A stretch of 64,000 nucleotides of DNA from Dryocosmus kuriphilus (GCA_038277395.1 CM076190.1:128742197-128806196); one strand, 5' to 3'; counted from the stretch's first letter, positions 42,171 through 53,850 are shown. Notes: a model not told the origin generated them from the sequence alone. Made by a program: numbers and translations.

Positions 42171-43116
42171 TCATCGAGCTTGTTCGTCGTGATCCACCAA
42201 GTTGTTTGAAAAGATAACAATGTCGCCGAGGTAGACGAATGCCTCAGTTCCTAAAATTCGTTTAAGGACCTTGTCCATCAATCGCTGGAATGTTGCTGGA
42301 TCATTCTTGATTCTCATGGGCATTTGTTGATAGTCGAAATTACCTCTAGGAGTAGAAAAGGCCGTTGTTACCCTATCGTCTGGATATGTCACAATCTGGG
42401 GGTAGCCACTGGCAAGGTCAAAGACTGAGAAATATTGAACTTTATCCAATTAATTTAGGATGTCAGTGATATTAGGTCCCGGATACGCGTCTCCAATCAC
42501 CTTTTCATTGAGAACTCGATAATCGATCACAGCATGATATTTTTTCCCCCTGAAGGGTCCGGCTTCCTGGGAATGATCATGGCAGGGTATAGCCGGGAAT
42601 GCTATATTGGGGAATGAAAGAGGAAGAGTGACTGTCGGGCGTTGGAGATATAGCGAGTGAGCGTCAGTAAAAATTGACTCCGGCCCGGGAAATTGAACCC
42701 TTGATCGCCGGCTCGATAACCTGATATGCTAACCACTGCGCCAACCACGGAGTCGGTGATTAGTTATATACAGTCAACTCATCACCTTGTTGCCTCAACG
42801 CTACCATTCAAGTCAGTCTACGGGGTGCAAAGGGGGAAGCCATATGACGTGTACCATGTACCACGTTACAAGGTGAGCTGTAAGGAGATTTTGATTCGTC
42901 TTCGGAGTCCTCTTCGGCATGAATCGCCATCTGCTTTTGCGGGCATGGAGCTTGTCGATACTGTTTCTTTGTGATAATGACATCACTAGTGATGGGAATC
43001 CTGTATTGCAGCTTATTAGTGACCGTCAGCAGTTCCCCGCTGATATGAAAAATATCTGAAAAATCTTTGGCCCAACCTAACACTAACTCCCTTTCGGTTC
43101 CATTTAGATGGTTCAC
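42171..43116 (-). pseudogene. Reverse transcriptase, split by a SINE
   Basis: The N-terminal part (43116-42808) has YRIPITSDVIITKKQYR. The catalytic part (42600-42171) has PAMIIPRKPD, VIDYRVLNEK, YFSVFDLASGYPQI (first Asp) and FVYLGDIVIF, where YxDD is expected, so one Asp of the YLDD box is changed to Gly. A tRNA-derived SINE at about 42600-42770 separates the two parts. One stop lies between LNEK and YFSVF. Confidence 0.82.
42600..42770 (-). repeat. tRNA-derived SINE in the RT gene
   Basis: On the minus strand from about 42753 there is GACTCCGTGGTTGGCGCAG (A box), then GGGTTCAATTTCCC (B box and T arm), and CGGAGTC, which pairs perfectly with the first seven bases. The anticodon arm is poor. 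The following AT/GC-mixed body to about 42600 interrupts the RT frame. A tRNA pseudogene is the alternative. Confidence 0.65.
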
Positions 43117-43130
43117 ATGGAGACTGTTAA

Positions 43131-43650
43131 TTACTCGCGTGGTTCAATCCTACATTCACTCTTCATTCCCGACATTCGAGCAATTATCAGAATTGGATTC
43201 TTCGGATCTTGTACCAGGTAATTCACAATGGTCGAATAGGATGAGTTCTTGGGGTTGTAGATCGAATTTAACATCGACCTCAGCGGTATTGTATGCGTAT
43301 GAGTAGCACACACCATTATGGTTCTTTACTATCTCCTCGCCGAGGTATGCTCCAGTTGTAACCTCTAGGCGAGGTAGGTATCCTTCAGATACTTTCGTAT
43401 TGGTTACTTTAATTGCTACAGGTTGCTTCACATGAGCTTTTATTTTCAGTATGCGGGAAAGGGGTTTAATTTCTGATTTAAGGCTTCTGCGTACCTGTAG
43501 TGATTCGTAATCAACAAACGATGTAGGAGTTATAGGTTCGGATATGATCACTAGGGAATTGTGCCTAAATGACAATTCTGCCTGTTCTTCTCTTAGGTAA
43601 ACTCTGCCAATTATTCCATTGGCGGAAATAGGGCAATCATTTGGCACCAC
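43131..43650 (-). pseudogene. Protease-to-RT linker region of pol
   Basis: An open frame of 164 codons (43650-43156) precedes the RT. It includes CPISANGIIGRVYL, like the gypsy PR-RT connection, and a C-terminal FDHCELPGTRSEES. The DTG/DSG active site of the protease would be just upstream in broken sequence, and I did not see it. Confidence 0.58.
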
Positions 43651-43753
43651 ATTGAATTCTACTCGTCAATGTGGTAGTTGGGCCCATATAGTTCCAGAAG
43701 GGTCCACTATTTCGGAGGTTATACTCGAGCTTTGAATGGTATCAGCCACTTAA

Positions 43754-44690
43754 CTATAGGGGAGTCTTCTTTTTGATATCCGTCTCTAAATATTCGTTCT
43801 GGTGCTCTAGGAGTTGGACTGCTTTGGGACTCCCTATGAGACTGGACTCGTCGTGGCATCCAACTGATGATTTCGGTCTCGACTCACCATGCTGCATAGA
43901 TGGCGGCCATGATGGACGAGGGACTGTGCCAACTGATGGCGGTTGATATTGCATAGGATATGTGTAGCCATAATTAAAGTGGTATACTGGAGGGTAGAGA
44001 TACTATGCGCCATAAGGAGGAGAGTATAAGGAGTGCGGACTGGGAAATGGCGTGTATGGGTGCAGAGAGTACTGGAGACTAGAGGCTGGTGAAGTAATTT
44101 CATGCATGGGTTTATCTGATCGTATGAGCTTATTCACGTCTTCCGTCTGCTTTGTGTAGGGGCTAGGTGACCTTGCTCTATCGGGAGTTCTCTGCTGCTT
44201 CGACACATGATATTTTGAGGCCCACATCGCTCCTGCCATTTCCACATATCTCTGCTGCTCTTCTACATGAAGGGTATGCTCGTATGCTTCATGTAGGTCT
44301 TTCGGATTCCTTGTGTCAAAAAGCGTTGATATATCTCCGGGCAGTTCTCTGCGCCTCGCGAGCACAGTCGATGACGGGCTTCATCGTCATATCGGTATTG
44401 GCGTTTGAGTCGGTATACTTTTCTGATAAGGAGTGCTTTGCGCCACTAAGAAGTCCCGACGTTCGATCGTAGTAATCGCTGACTCCCTCGGTTTGCTTCA
44501 TCCTGAGGTTAACGATGGCTTCGAGTTACCATTTGTACTTTTTAGTGGACACGGGCACGTTATCCACATCCTGTGAAAATTCTTTGAGCGGGAGTGTTTT
44601 CCCATCGAACGTAGGGATGTGATAGACACTCTGTTGGAGGGTCATACCCTCCAATGCAGTGGCCATCGCGGTACTCATTTTCATCATGCT
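43754..44690 (-). pseudogene. gag remnant
   Basis: Minus-strand frames from an ATG near 44690 include IPTFDGKTLPLKEFSQDV, a hallmark of gypsy-group Gag. After a stop they continue FDTRNPKDLHEAYEHTLHVE, and then a Pro/Ser-rich C-terminal region to 43754. The frames overlap and shift at least three times. No CCHC knuckle is visible, which is usual for errantivirus Gag. Confidence 0.68.
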
Positions 44691-45474
44691 GAATTGAGAC
44701 CAATTAGAGTGTTGCTCACGAAGTTCGTCTGCACTACCCCTGTCCGAATATGAGGATATGCTCTATCTATTAAGCATATCGCGACGATTATAATCACCGT
44801 CCTAGTTCGTAGGATACAACGAAAGTTTTCAGAAAAATTGGTACTAGTAAAGTTTGATAAGAGTCCTATTTTTTCGATCAAGAGAACAGTTCAGGGTTCA
44901 GTTAATACCCAAACCAGGGAATTCACCACCCCGGAATTATTTTTATTTTAGGTAGAATTCAAACAGTTGGATGTTATCATCGGAGATTGGGGTGATTATT
45001 CGTATGGTTTAGACTTCGTTGTGCAAAATGGTATTTTTATCTCGTCTGTACGCGTGCGAGAGAAAGATTAGTCCTGATACTTATACGATTGAGGCATTGA
45101 CTGATTAGTCATACTCTAGTAAATGTGCCTATATCTTTTAACGCCCTTAACATACATGCATGGCTTTATATATATATGGACAATTAGTATAGTTAGGTAG
45201 TATGCATATTGTATAAGCTCTTGGTTCTGGTTACGTAAGACTCACTGGGAAATCAGGTCGCATTCAAACAGGTCAGTACCTTGAACCGATCTCAAATCAG
45301 GCTCATCCAGCTTTACCCCCCCCCCCCTCTCAGTTTTCAGCGGTATACTTCTCTCCTACCTCAATTGAAAAATAAGATTTTGCGCTCGGACACGAGAAGC
45401 AAGAAACTAAGGAAATCTCAGGACTGTGATCTTGAAGTATCTAAGGAAGCTATAATTGAAGCAGTTAAATCGAA

Positions 45475-45780
45475 AGAACATGCAATCGACGTCGCGTCGC
45501 CGAGAAGGCTGGAAGGCTGTACCTTAGGGAGGATTCGACGTCGCCAAAAAGGCTTTTCTAGTCCTCTTCCATCTCAACTTATTCACTCTAGGTTGCAGTT
45601 TCACAATTCAACCTTGTGCGATATTATAATTAATGCACTTTAATTCGAAAACGTGCAATCGACTTCGCCGAGAAGGCTGGAAGACTATATCTTAGAGAAG
45701 GGTCGTCGTCGCTGAGAAGGCTGCACTAGTCCTCTTGCATCTCAATTTAATCACTCTAAGTAAAGCAAGTTAGAATTTCA
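45475..45780. repeat. About 175-bp tandem duplication in the leader of the LTR element
   Basis: Two units share GTGCAATCGACTTCGCCGAG-like, AGAAGGCTGGAAG and CTAGTCCTCTTSCATCTCAA-like phrases. They lie between the 5' LTR and gag. A 120-codon plus-strand frame across them (45281-45643) has no domain and is antisense to the element. Confidence 0.65.
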
Positions 45781-45849
45781 CAAAGCTCAAATTTCACAAT
45801 TTATTTTAAAGAAATGTATATAACGAGCAACGCAATAGGTTCAAAATAA

Positions 45850-45874
45850 TATGCTATCGCTGTCACCATTTGTT
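45850..45874 (-). promoter_or_regulatory. Possible primer-binding site next to the 5' LTR
   Basis: On the minus strand TGGTGACAGCGATAG follows the LTR end within a few bases. Primer-binding sites begin TGG and pair with a tRNA 3' end. I did not identify the tRNA. Confidence 0.4.
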
Positions 45875-46799
45875 TGTTACGAACGATCGCTTGTCCTTTG
45901 TTCGCCGGAGGTTACCAAACAGTCAATCGGGACAGAATATGGATTGTTTATTTTATCTTTATGCGGGGATCGTTTTTAATATCGTTCCTCTCTTAGGGAA
46001 GTGCCGAGACTCTACATGATAACAAAAACATCGGGATTCTAAATTCAAAAAGGTTAAAGTTCAAATAAAATGATTAGATAAATTTTGATCAACGCAGAGA
46101 AATAATATTTATTGAAAAGAAAACCAAAACCTTAATAGCTACCGCACTCTAATTACAAAAGAGTGACGGGCACAAATGAAGAATGTAATGTTTCAACAAA
46201 AGGGGTAGTTCGATCATGCACAATGTAAGAAAACAGTAGACAACTTGGATTCTACGAAAGGCAGAGAGAGAGAGAGAGAGAATAAGGCCGTGCACTTCGT
46301 ATTAGAATAGTTACGTCTGACCATGTTCGATGTTCGTGATCTCTGATCTGTGCACTTCTGCTCACGATCCACCGATTATCCACGCACTTTTCCTACCCGC
46401 GGGTTTTCACCCGAATTCACATTCACAGTTCGTCCCTCAGTTGTATCCAGTCCTTGGTACTTTACAAGTGTCCTCTGCGCCGTACGCACAAAGCACTAAA
46501 CTAGGGTTGGTATTTATGATTTTACGTCTTTAAAAACCTCGGGGCATTGCACACCCTTCTTGCACTCGGCTTTATTTGGGCGTTTTAGTTAACTGAGTTG
46601 TTGATTGGTAAAAGGAGGATAAACCTGAATGGATCTATTAAACATCGATCTAGTGTGGTTCCAATATTGATCCACTCAACTGGTACTTGAATATAATCCT
46701 GTACTGGTTGTCATCGATTATTGGGATCCCAATTCTTACCGAATGTTATTCAAGATTAATATATAGATAGCCGATTGGTTTTTAGGGATTATTCTCAAG
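45875..46799 (-). repeat. 5' LTR of the errantivirus-like element
   Basis: It runs from TGTTACGAACGATCG to TTTTAGGGATTATTCTCA. It is shorter than the other LTR because of a roughly 600-bp internal deletion after CACTCGGC near 46570. Confidence 0.75.
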
Positions 46800-47020
46800 G
46801 TAAATTTTAATGTGTTATAAATAATTTATTGTTAAATTAAAGTTTTTTAATTGAGCTTTGGATTCGACGGTATCAGGCGAATAGAAACAATGAGAAGTGG
46901 CATGGGATTTTAGGCGGGAGAGAGGTGCAGTGTTCCGTCAGTACTGTGTATGGTTATCCGCGCTCTCTGCTTCACGAATCCCTTTCTATCTGTTTTTCCT
47001 TTCCTCCTGTGCAACCGCCA
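46800..47020. other. Unique flank between the LTR and the fold-back copies
   Basis: A short stretch without recognised repeats (GAGAAGTGGCATGGGATTTT...) and no open frame. Confidence 0.35.
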
Positions 47021-47022
47021 AA

Positions 47023-48130
47023 ATATGTATGATACGAAAAAAATTATAATGAACAAAGTTTTTCAGCTTAAAAGGGTCTGTAAATTGGATCTCCATCATT
47101 TTTTTGAAAAGAAGAAAAGTTTTTGAGTTATTCGTGAAATATGTTATTAAATACAAACAAATCCACATTTCAGCAAAACTATGACTAGAAAGTATTAACA
47201 AGCAGAATTGTTCAACTTGGAAAGGCCTACTTTGCATAAAAACATTTTTTGATCCAACGTATAGTTTATTCATGAAATATATAATAATATTGTTTTAATC
47301 AAAAAATAACATTATTATAAATTTGATAAAAAGTTCTTAAAGTTATTGAAAAATTTTCCCACTACTCAAGCGCATTTCCATCACGTTTCTTCTGCTTTCC
47401 AGTCGATAGTGTATCAAAAACGTTAATTTTTTAACTTTTTACATAGTTTGGTTGAAAAATGCAATTTTTATTATTAAATTCTCATCTCAATGAGGATGTA
47501 TTAGTTTTATGTGAAAACTGAATTTCGCGGATTTCATGAAATCTCGACATTTTGTGACCCTCTGAATCCGAAAAAACATGTTTTACGTTGGTATCTGTCT
47601 GGCATTTTCGTTGCAGCCTTTTAACACCAAGACTTTCGAAGGACTAATCGGATTTGATTGCGCTTTGGCATACTTCTTTAAAGCCTGAAAAGAAAGGACG
47701 AGTTCGTTCACCAGCGGTTTTTAACCAACAGATCTTGTTTTATCCATAATAAATTCTTTCCAAAAGTCAAAAATTCAAATTTCCCGACAAAATATCAGGA
47801 TACGAAAAAAAATTATAAAAAACAAAGTTGTTGACCTTTAAAAGATCTACAAATTTGCTTCCAACCATTTTTTTTTTAAAGACGCTCAGTTTTTGAGTTA
47901 TTCGTGAAAATATATTATTAAATATATTATTAAATATAAAGAAATGTACTTTTCAGCAAAACTATGCGAGATATTAAAAATTATTAAGAGGCAGAATTGT
48001 TCGCCAAGGAAAGAACTACAAATTTTCTCAAAACCATTTTTTTGTTCCAGCGTACATTTTTTTTATGAAACGTATAATAGTTTTTTTAGTCAAGAAGAAC
48101 ATTACTAAAAAGTTAAAAATCCACTTTTCA
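47023..48130 (+). repeat. Fold-back family copies, right of the LTR element
   Basis: The first piece (CGCCAAAATATGTATGATAC) matches 35925 and runs to the ATTTTCCCACTACTC-like end near 47360. A second copy starts near TAAATTCTCATCTCAATGAG at 47476 and runs to about 48130. Confidence 0.65.
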
Positions 48131-48960
48131 GGAAAACTATGCGACATACGAAAAAAATGTTAAGAAGCAAAGTTTCCTATCTTACGTGGCAAGTGCAGTC
48201 TTCCGGTGAATTATTATCTAAGACTCGATTGGTCTTCTTGTTAGAATAGAGGAAAGTTTATCGAAAGTTACTTTAACACGTCAAATACGCACGAAAAATT
48301 GATAGTCACGCTTGGTTTCCCGCTGCGAAAAGGCTGCATATTTTCTCGATGAATATTTGTCAATTAGGAGAGTGTATACTATATATTACGAAGCACTTTC
48401 CATTATAATTTCCTTCCAATTAGTCTTGTTAGGAATATAGGTATTATTACTCAAAAATGCTGTCGTCGAGATCAGAACCCAAGACTAAAGATGAAACGAA
48501 AAATTGAAAATAAGGATTTAGTTGCAAGTAAGGACACTTGATAATTATATTTTGATATCTATGTGAACGCGAAATGAAAAATGTCGTAATATTCCCCTAA
48601 AAGAGTTACATTAAATTGCAGGCTATAAGCTGCATTCTACATCAAATAAAGTAATTCCCTATATCTATCCCTTATCGTATGGTAATCGTGGAATTTTAAA
48701 ATAAAGGTTAAAGATGAGAAAAAATGTTCGTATAACGCTATGGTAGAAATATGAAAGGGAGGGGTTTGAACAGAATGTAGGTCTTTTCTCTAGCCGACAC
48801 CTCCAGCGCTTTCCCAGCTGGAAGTTGTGGTACATATTAAGTAAGTTCACCGTAGCCCTTTTAGTGACCTTTAATTTAAAAAAAAAAAGATAAATTAAAT
48901 ATCTTTTATGGTTTACGAATAACCCCGATTCCTTTTTTGTTGAACAGACTGTATCCCTTC
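48131..48960. other. AT-rich region, nothing recognised
   Basis: No open frame above 61 codons and no known repeat end was seen. Confidence 0.4.
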
Positions 48961-49362
48961 AGTCCCACGTTGACATTTTCAAATCCTGTAAAACAGGGGA
49001 ATGAAAAAGTTACGATTCACGCAATATTATGTACTTTATTCAAGCATAAAAATATAATGCACTTTGCAACACAATTAAGAGTTCTATTTATAATCACGTG
49101 TATATAATTTTTCTTGAGAAGTTAAGTAGTTGAATTTCAAATTGTTGAAAAGTGCAATGGCCTTTCATATGGAGGGTATTAATACTTTTGTAGGCTGTAG
49201 ATAAATACCCACAGAATTTGACAAGAATATATGTAGAGAAGTGTAAAACAAATGTTCTTAAATAATTAACGACATTACAAATTATTACGTGTTTTTCTAA
49301 TTCGACAGTATATTCTTTTATTGCCACGTTGTCATATTAAAATATTGTAACATACGGGAATG

Positions 49363-50303
49363 CCAAGGACCACCATAGTTGTCTGCAGTGGAGAGGAGGT
49401 GTTACCCCTACTTGGTGCGTCCCAGGTGGCGGATAGGGAAATACTAGCTAGAAACAGAGGGTACGGCTGAAATAAAATAGGCTTCGCAGACCAAACTCAA
49501 GACTGGTGTCGGTCGCAGCCCATTGAGGTGGGCGCTAAGGCGTAGGAGCGGCAGAATTTCGGGAATGCCATCTCGAAGCTCCTTGGACAAGGCGAGTTTG
49601 TCCGACACCTCGTTCCAAGGGCACAGATAGTAGTCCATGACTTATTCGAGACTATGAAGGCTGCTGACGTGGAGGCAGCTGTGAAGGCGGCCTTGGAAGA
49701 CCAGATTGTATCTCCACCAAAGGTGAGTCTTACCAATAGGAGCAGCATAGCCTCCGTCCCGGCTTTTATTGAGCTGGATGCGGCCGCTGCTGTAAAGTTG
49801 GAGAAGGCAGCCCGACTAAAGGTTGGGTGAGTGAACTGCCAGGTAAAGGCGCATAGCGCCGCAATCCGGTGCTACAGGTGCCATACTCTGGGACACGTTT
49901 CCCGCGAGTCTGCGTCAGAAGATCGCAGCAAATGCTGCTGTCGATGCTTCCAGTAGGGCCGTAAGGCGGTGGAGGGCCAGAATCTGGTAACACCCCGTCC
50001 GCTCGCATCAGCGATGAGAAAAGCCTAGAAGAGCAAGAAATCAGAAGAAGACGCTGGAAGCAGCGCAGAAAAAGGCACCCCCTGAAGTAATGCGAAAGAG
50101 GTTTCCAGGGGGATCAGTGCCAAGAAGAAAAGGGAGGAGATTTTAGTGGGTAGGCCTAATCTGACAACTCGCCTCCCTCCTCCCTGGGGATCTCACTTGT
50201 GCGATTCCTTGTGCGCCGGGCGTGGAGATGTCTAACATGGAAGCCCCACACGTCGTGCAGTAAGGCATTTCCTCCTCCCTTCCAAAATAAAAAAATTTTT
50301 AAA
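49363..50303 (+). mobile_element. R1/I-type LINE copy, internally deleted, ORF1 relic only
   Basis: The target duplication AACATACGGGAATG/AACATATGGAAATG lies at 49349-49362 and 50304-50317. The copy begins CCAAGGACCACCATAGTTGT and ends in an A-rich tail. It has the 5' UTR, then after an internal deletion of about 1 kb relative to the copy at 60711 the middle of ORF1 (QIVVHDL...), a CCHC knuckle starting CYRCHTLGHVSRES (third Cys changed) and the 3' tail. No RT is present. Confidence 0.8.
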
Positions 50304-50429
50304 AACATATGGAAATGAGTGACTGACGATTCAGGCAATATTATATATTTTATTCAGGCGTAAAAATATAATACAATTTTGTAGCACAATTTAAAGGTAT
50401 TCTATTTATAATCGCTTTCATATAATAAG

Positions 50430-51210
50430 GATGTAGGGGTTTCGATCATTTGAGTGTAAACGATGAGACCTAGTTTGTTCCGTAAGGCGAAGTCTCAGTA
50501 AGTTAGTTTGCCAAACTCATCTGGCTGTATTTGAATAATATTTGAATGCAGTCGAGCAGAATAAACACTAAAAATTTTTAATATGAGCGTGATTGTTACA
50601 GCTTTATATAAAGGTTTTTTCATTTTGAGGCAGTCCGACATACTTTCATAACAATTTTAGTCTTCAGTGATAATTTAAAATCCTAATATCACACAAATAG
50701 TGAGGGATGGGCGAAATCACGCTAGGTACGCCCCCTAAAGGACGCCGTTCTCCTAATTTGAATAGAAATTGGAGCGTGTCATGTATCTATCGATGAATAT
50801 AATCATATCGTACGATTAATGAGTGCGCATGCAAGGTAAATTAGGTGGGGATGCAGCTTGGATATGCGAATTTTGCGGTCCGCACTCTAAATTAAAGACA
50901 GATATCGGGCACTTACTTCTAGTAGCACCCAGGAGGAAGACCTACTTGGTTCACTCCTCAATGACGGGTTTCCTGCACCGCTTCGAAGGAAGACCTGTTG
51001 GATGCATCAGTACACTACTCGTTGGAAAAGGACGCTTTGAATTGGCGTTTATCACTTTTGAATTAGAAAGTAGTTTAGTTTTTTTCACGATTACCGTGAT
51101 CTCCTAGGAATCTCTCTTATTTTCAATGAAGTACTCGAAATTAAGTGATCGTGAATTTATGAAAAAAAAAGTATTTCTTTTTGACAGATTTTTTTAAAGG
51201 ACCAAGTTAT
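50430..51210. other. Region with no recognised element
   Basis: A 94-codon frame at 50823-51107 (+) contains ICEFCGPHSKL but no further zinc ligands or known domain. I do not call it a gene. Confidence 0.35.
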
Positions 51211-51219
51211 ATCCTCTCT

Positions 51220-51838
51220 GTAACGACTGTGAACCTTTATCACAAAGGACCTCGTCGTGTAGGTAGAATCTGATTAAATGATAAAGGTTTTTCTTCAACG
51301 ATACTTTCATTTACTGAAAAATCTAATTAAATTTAACATACTCGGTCATACTCTCCCAGTAACGACCTTGAACCTTTTTCAAAAAAGACCCCAATGTGCA
51401 GAAAGAATCTGACCTAATATTAAAGCACTCCATTCAAAGGCACTTTATTTAACAAAAGAAATATGCTCCGATATAGTTATCGTGTGGTGACTTTGAGCCT
51501 TTATCATGAAGGACCTCGCTGTGCATGATTTGGTGGGAAATAGTCTTAGGCACTCAGGGTGAAAGAATAGCATAGTTAGGCTGTATTGCGCGTTTCATGT
51601 ATGTATTTTTGATTAATAAACCATTAATTATGATTCTCGTAGTTTCTATTTGTAACAACTTTGAACCTTATCTTTGAAGGATCTGGTTGTGTAAATAGAT
51701 TTAAATAAGAAAATCGTTACGTCGCTATGATCTTTGTGGTATCTGTACCAGTACTTTAAAAATGGAGAGAATAATGAGAAGAAACTTAAATTCATTTAGT
51801 AACAATTTTGAACCTAATCATTGAAGGACCTGGTTGTG
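51220..51838. repeat. Five diverged copies of a hairpin-forming motif
   Basis: Copies start at about 51220, 51359, 51483, 51652 and 51799, 124-169 bases apart. The common form is GTAACRACTTTGAACCTTTA then AAGGACCTCGTTGTG. An inner stem (CCTT/AAGG) and an outer stem pair in most copies. The outer stem is ACGAC/GTCGT in the first and ACAAC/GTTGT in the fourth, a compensatory change. It has no coding sequence and no known family. Confidence 0.5.
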
Positions 51839-51844
51839 CTTATG

Positions 51845-52310
51845 AATTTAAGACTCATGAAGTTGGTCAAAATTCAATCAGAATTAAAGTCACATTCTCA
51901 ATTATTGCAATCATCTCTCCCTTGGGTGGACTCGCAGTTTTTAATATCTTGCAATCCTTATTTCTGTGTAATTAGTGATTGGAGATAAAATGTTTCGGGC
52001 TAGTTTTAACTCCTTACCATCACTTGAGCCAATATGTATATTATCGGTTTCCAAGTTGTCAAAAAGGGCACAGTAAACGCAAATCGAATTCTATCCATAA
52101 CAGTAATCAATGTTATTGAGAGACGTTCGAAATACAAAAAAAACATAACTAAAAAACTAATTTAGTTATTGGATAAATCTGCATTGCGAGTCCTAACTTG
52201 CCCAATTATTGATTTTATGCATGAAGTAATTAAAGTAATATCCGTTTAAGATCCCCGGTTTAATTGAAAATCTTACAATTTTCTCTCAAACGTTCGATAA
52301 TCCCAGATTC
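51845..52310. other. AT-rich region, nothing recognised
   Basis: No open frame or repeat end was found. Confidence 0.4.
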
Positions 52311-53594
52311 TTACTCTATTGCAAATTGTTGAGCAGTATAATGTTCTTTCATAGGGAGGATATTAATACTCTCGATGGTTGCGGATCAATACCCACAGAA
52401 TTTAACAAGAATATATGTAGAGAAAGTCGGGAAAATTTTTTTTTAATGGTTGATTATATTAAGAATTATTGTGTTTTTTTAATGTGGTAATATATTCCTT
52501 TAGCGCCACATCAACAGGTTCAAATCTTGTAACATATGGGAATGAAAAAGTGACGAATCACGAAATATTATCTGGTTTATTCAAGATCAAAAATGTAATA
52601 CATTAGGATAATGCAAGCATAACAGAAGACACCAGAGTTCTTATCGAAAGAACACTTAGAAGTAGAGGCTTGAACATTAGTTCGAGTTGAGAAGCTTTGA
52701 TGTTCCAGAAGATCTGTATATTTTTTAATCTTTTTAGTTTTATTTGACACAGTTCTAAATACAAGCAACGCGCGTTAGGGATCCTAAACCGATATTCTTT
52801 TCATAAGAAACGTTAAGAGTTTATCAAACCCCTCTCCCCCCAAAGCATCTTACATACTTTATAAATGACCCCTTAATAAAATTAAGAGTCATTTTTCCAG
52901 TCTACACAAACTACGTAAATCTATATTTTTCTTACTAGGTGCAATGCGCAAATCGATTCGACTGTCCCTGTTACCCGATAATACTTCAAGACCACCCGCA
53001 CCATCCAATGACAGTTCAGTACCAGCAGGAGTTTTCGGTGAGAGTTCAAGAGTTAAACCAAATGTTTTAAAATAATTAATTACGTTAAAAATTATTATGT
53101 GTTTTTTAAATTCGACAATATATTCTTTTAGCGTCACGTTGACATATACAAATCTTGTAACACGTGGGAATAAAAAAGTGAGGATTCACGAAATATTATC
53201 TAGTTTACTCAAGCTTAAAAATATAAAATAGTTTGCAACACTATTAAGTGTTCTATTTATAATCGCTTATATATATATATTTTTTTGGGGGGGGGGGGGG
53301 ATTTAAGTAGTGGTGTTTCAAATTGTTGAACAGTACAATGGTCTTTCACATGGAGAGTATTGTTACTTTCGGAGGTTGTATATCAATACCTACAGATATG
53401 GAAAAAATGTATGTAGAACAAATTTTTTAAAATATTCAATGAAATTAAGAATTATTATGTGTTTTTTAAATTCGAGAATAGATTCCTTTAGCTATATTTT
53501 GACAGATTTAAAACTTGTAACATACCGAAATGAAGAATTGACGCTTGGGCATATTAACTAATGCAAAAGTCATATATACTGTCTTGTTTTCATT

Positions 53595-53838
53595 TACAGT
53601 TCATTTGTTACACTTCAACAATTGGCATTATATTAGCAAGTCCTTATTTGTTTCCTCTTCGAGTTTTTTACAATCCTTAATACTATAAACAACAACAGTG
53701 TCATCAGCAAGCATAAAAATTTTACCTAACAGTCCCGCTTCAGATAGGCTCTCAATATATATTAAATATAGTAGTGGCCCAAGAACTGTTCTTCGAGGCA
53801 CCCGCATAGCTATACTAGCTTTCCTACATATTGTATTA
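53595..53838 (-). pseudogene. Jockey-like LINE reverse transcriptase fragment
   Basis: The minus strand encodes RVPRRTVLGPLLYLIYIES (the GVPQGSxLGPLLF box, altered at two positions) and FMLADDTVVVYS (the YADD box, with YA changed to LA). It stops soon after LEEETNKDLLI. These two boxes at this spacing are typical of non-LTR RTs. The 5' side is cut by mariner copy 2 at 53850. Only about 75 codons are left. Confidence 0.78.
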
Positions 53839-53850
53839 TTGGCATAGATA

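Larger units (their letters stand above)
36598..46799 (-). mobile_element. Env-bearing Ty3/gypsy (errantivirus-like) LTR retrotransposon, broken
   Basis: Two direct LTR copies enclose minus-strand gag (about 43.75-44.69 kb), protease, RT, RNase H and integrase (40.09-43.65 kb) and an env remnant (38.27-39.8 kb). This is the gene order of insect endogenous retroviruses of the gypsy group. All genes have stops and frameshifts. The two LTRs differ by large indels and many substitutions, so the insertion is old. It split an array of fold-back copies (34.6-36.6 and 47.0-48.1 kb). No target duplication could be fixed. Confidence 0.85.
48960..53545. repeat. Approximately 360-bp tandem repeat, interrupted
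   Basis: Units share CACGTTGACAT, GAATGAAAAAGT, CACGAAATATTATCT-like, TTATTCAAGCATAAAAATAT, TTCTATTTATAATCGC, TTTCAAATTGTTGAA and CAAGAATATATGTAGAGAA. Unit starts are near 48967, 49326, 52507, 53135 and 53497, with spacing of about 359-362 where uninterrupted. The second unit holds the LINE at 49363-50303, and other sequence lies at 50.4-52.3 kb. Confidence 0.65.

Noticed and set aside
45281..45643. 120-codon plus-strand frame upstream of gag
   Set aside because: Antisense to the retroelement and across a tandem duplication; no domain.
50823..51107. 94-codon frame with CEFC, possible zinc finger
   Set aside because: Only one Cys pair and no further ligands, no neighbour or repeat evidence.
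51220..51838. CRISPR-like array (regular repeats and spacers)
   Set aside because: Repeats are diverged, spacers are too long and unequal (about 85-130 bp) and the genome is eukaryotic.
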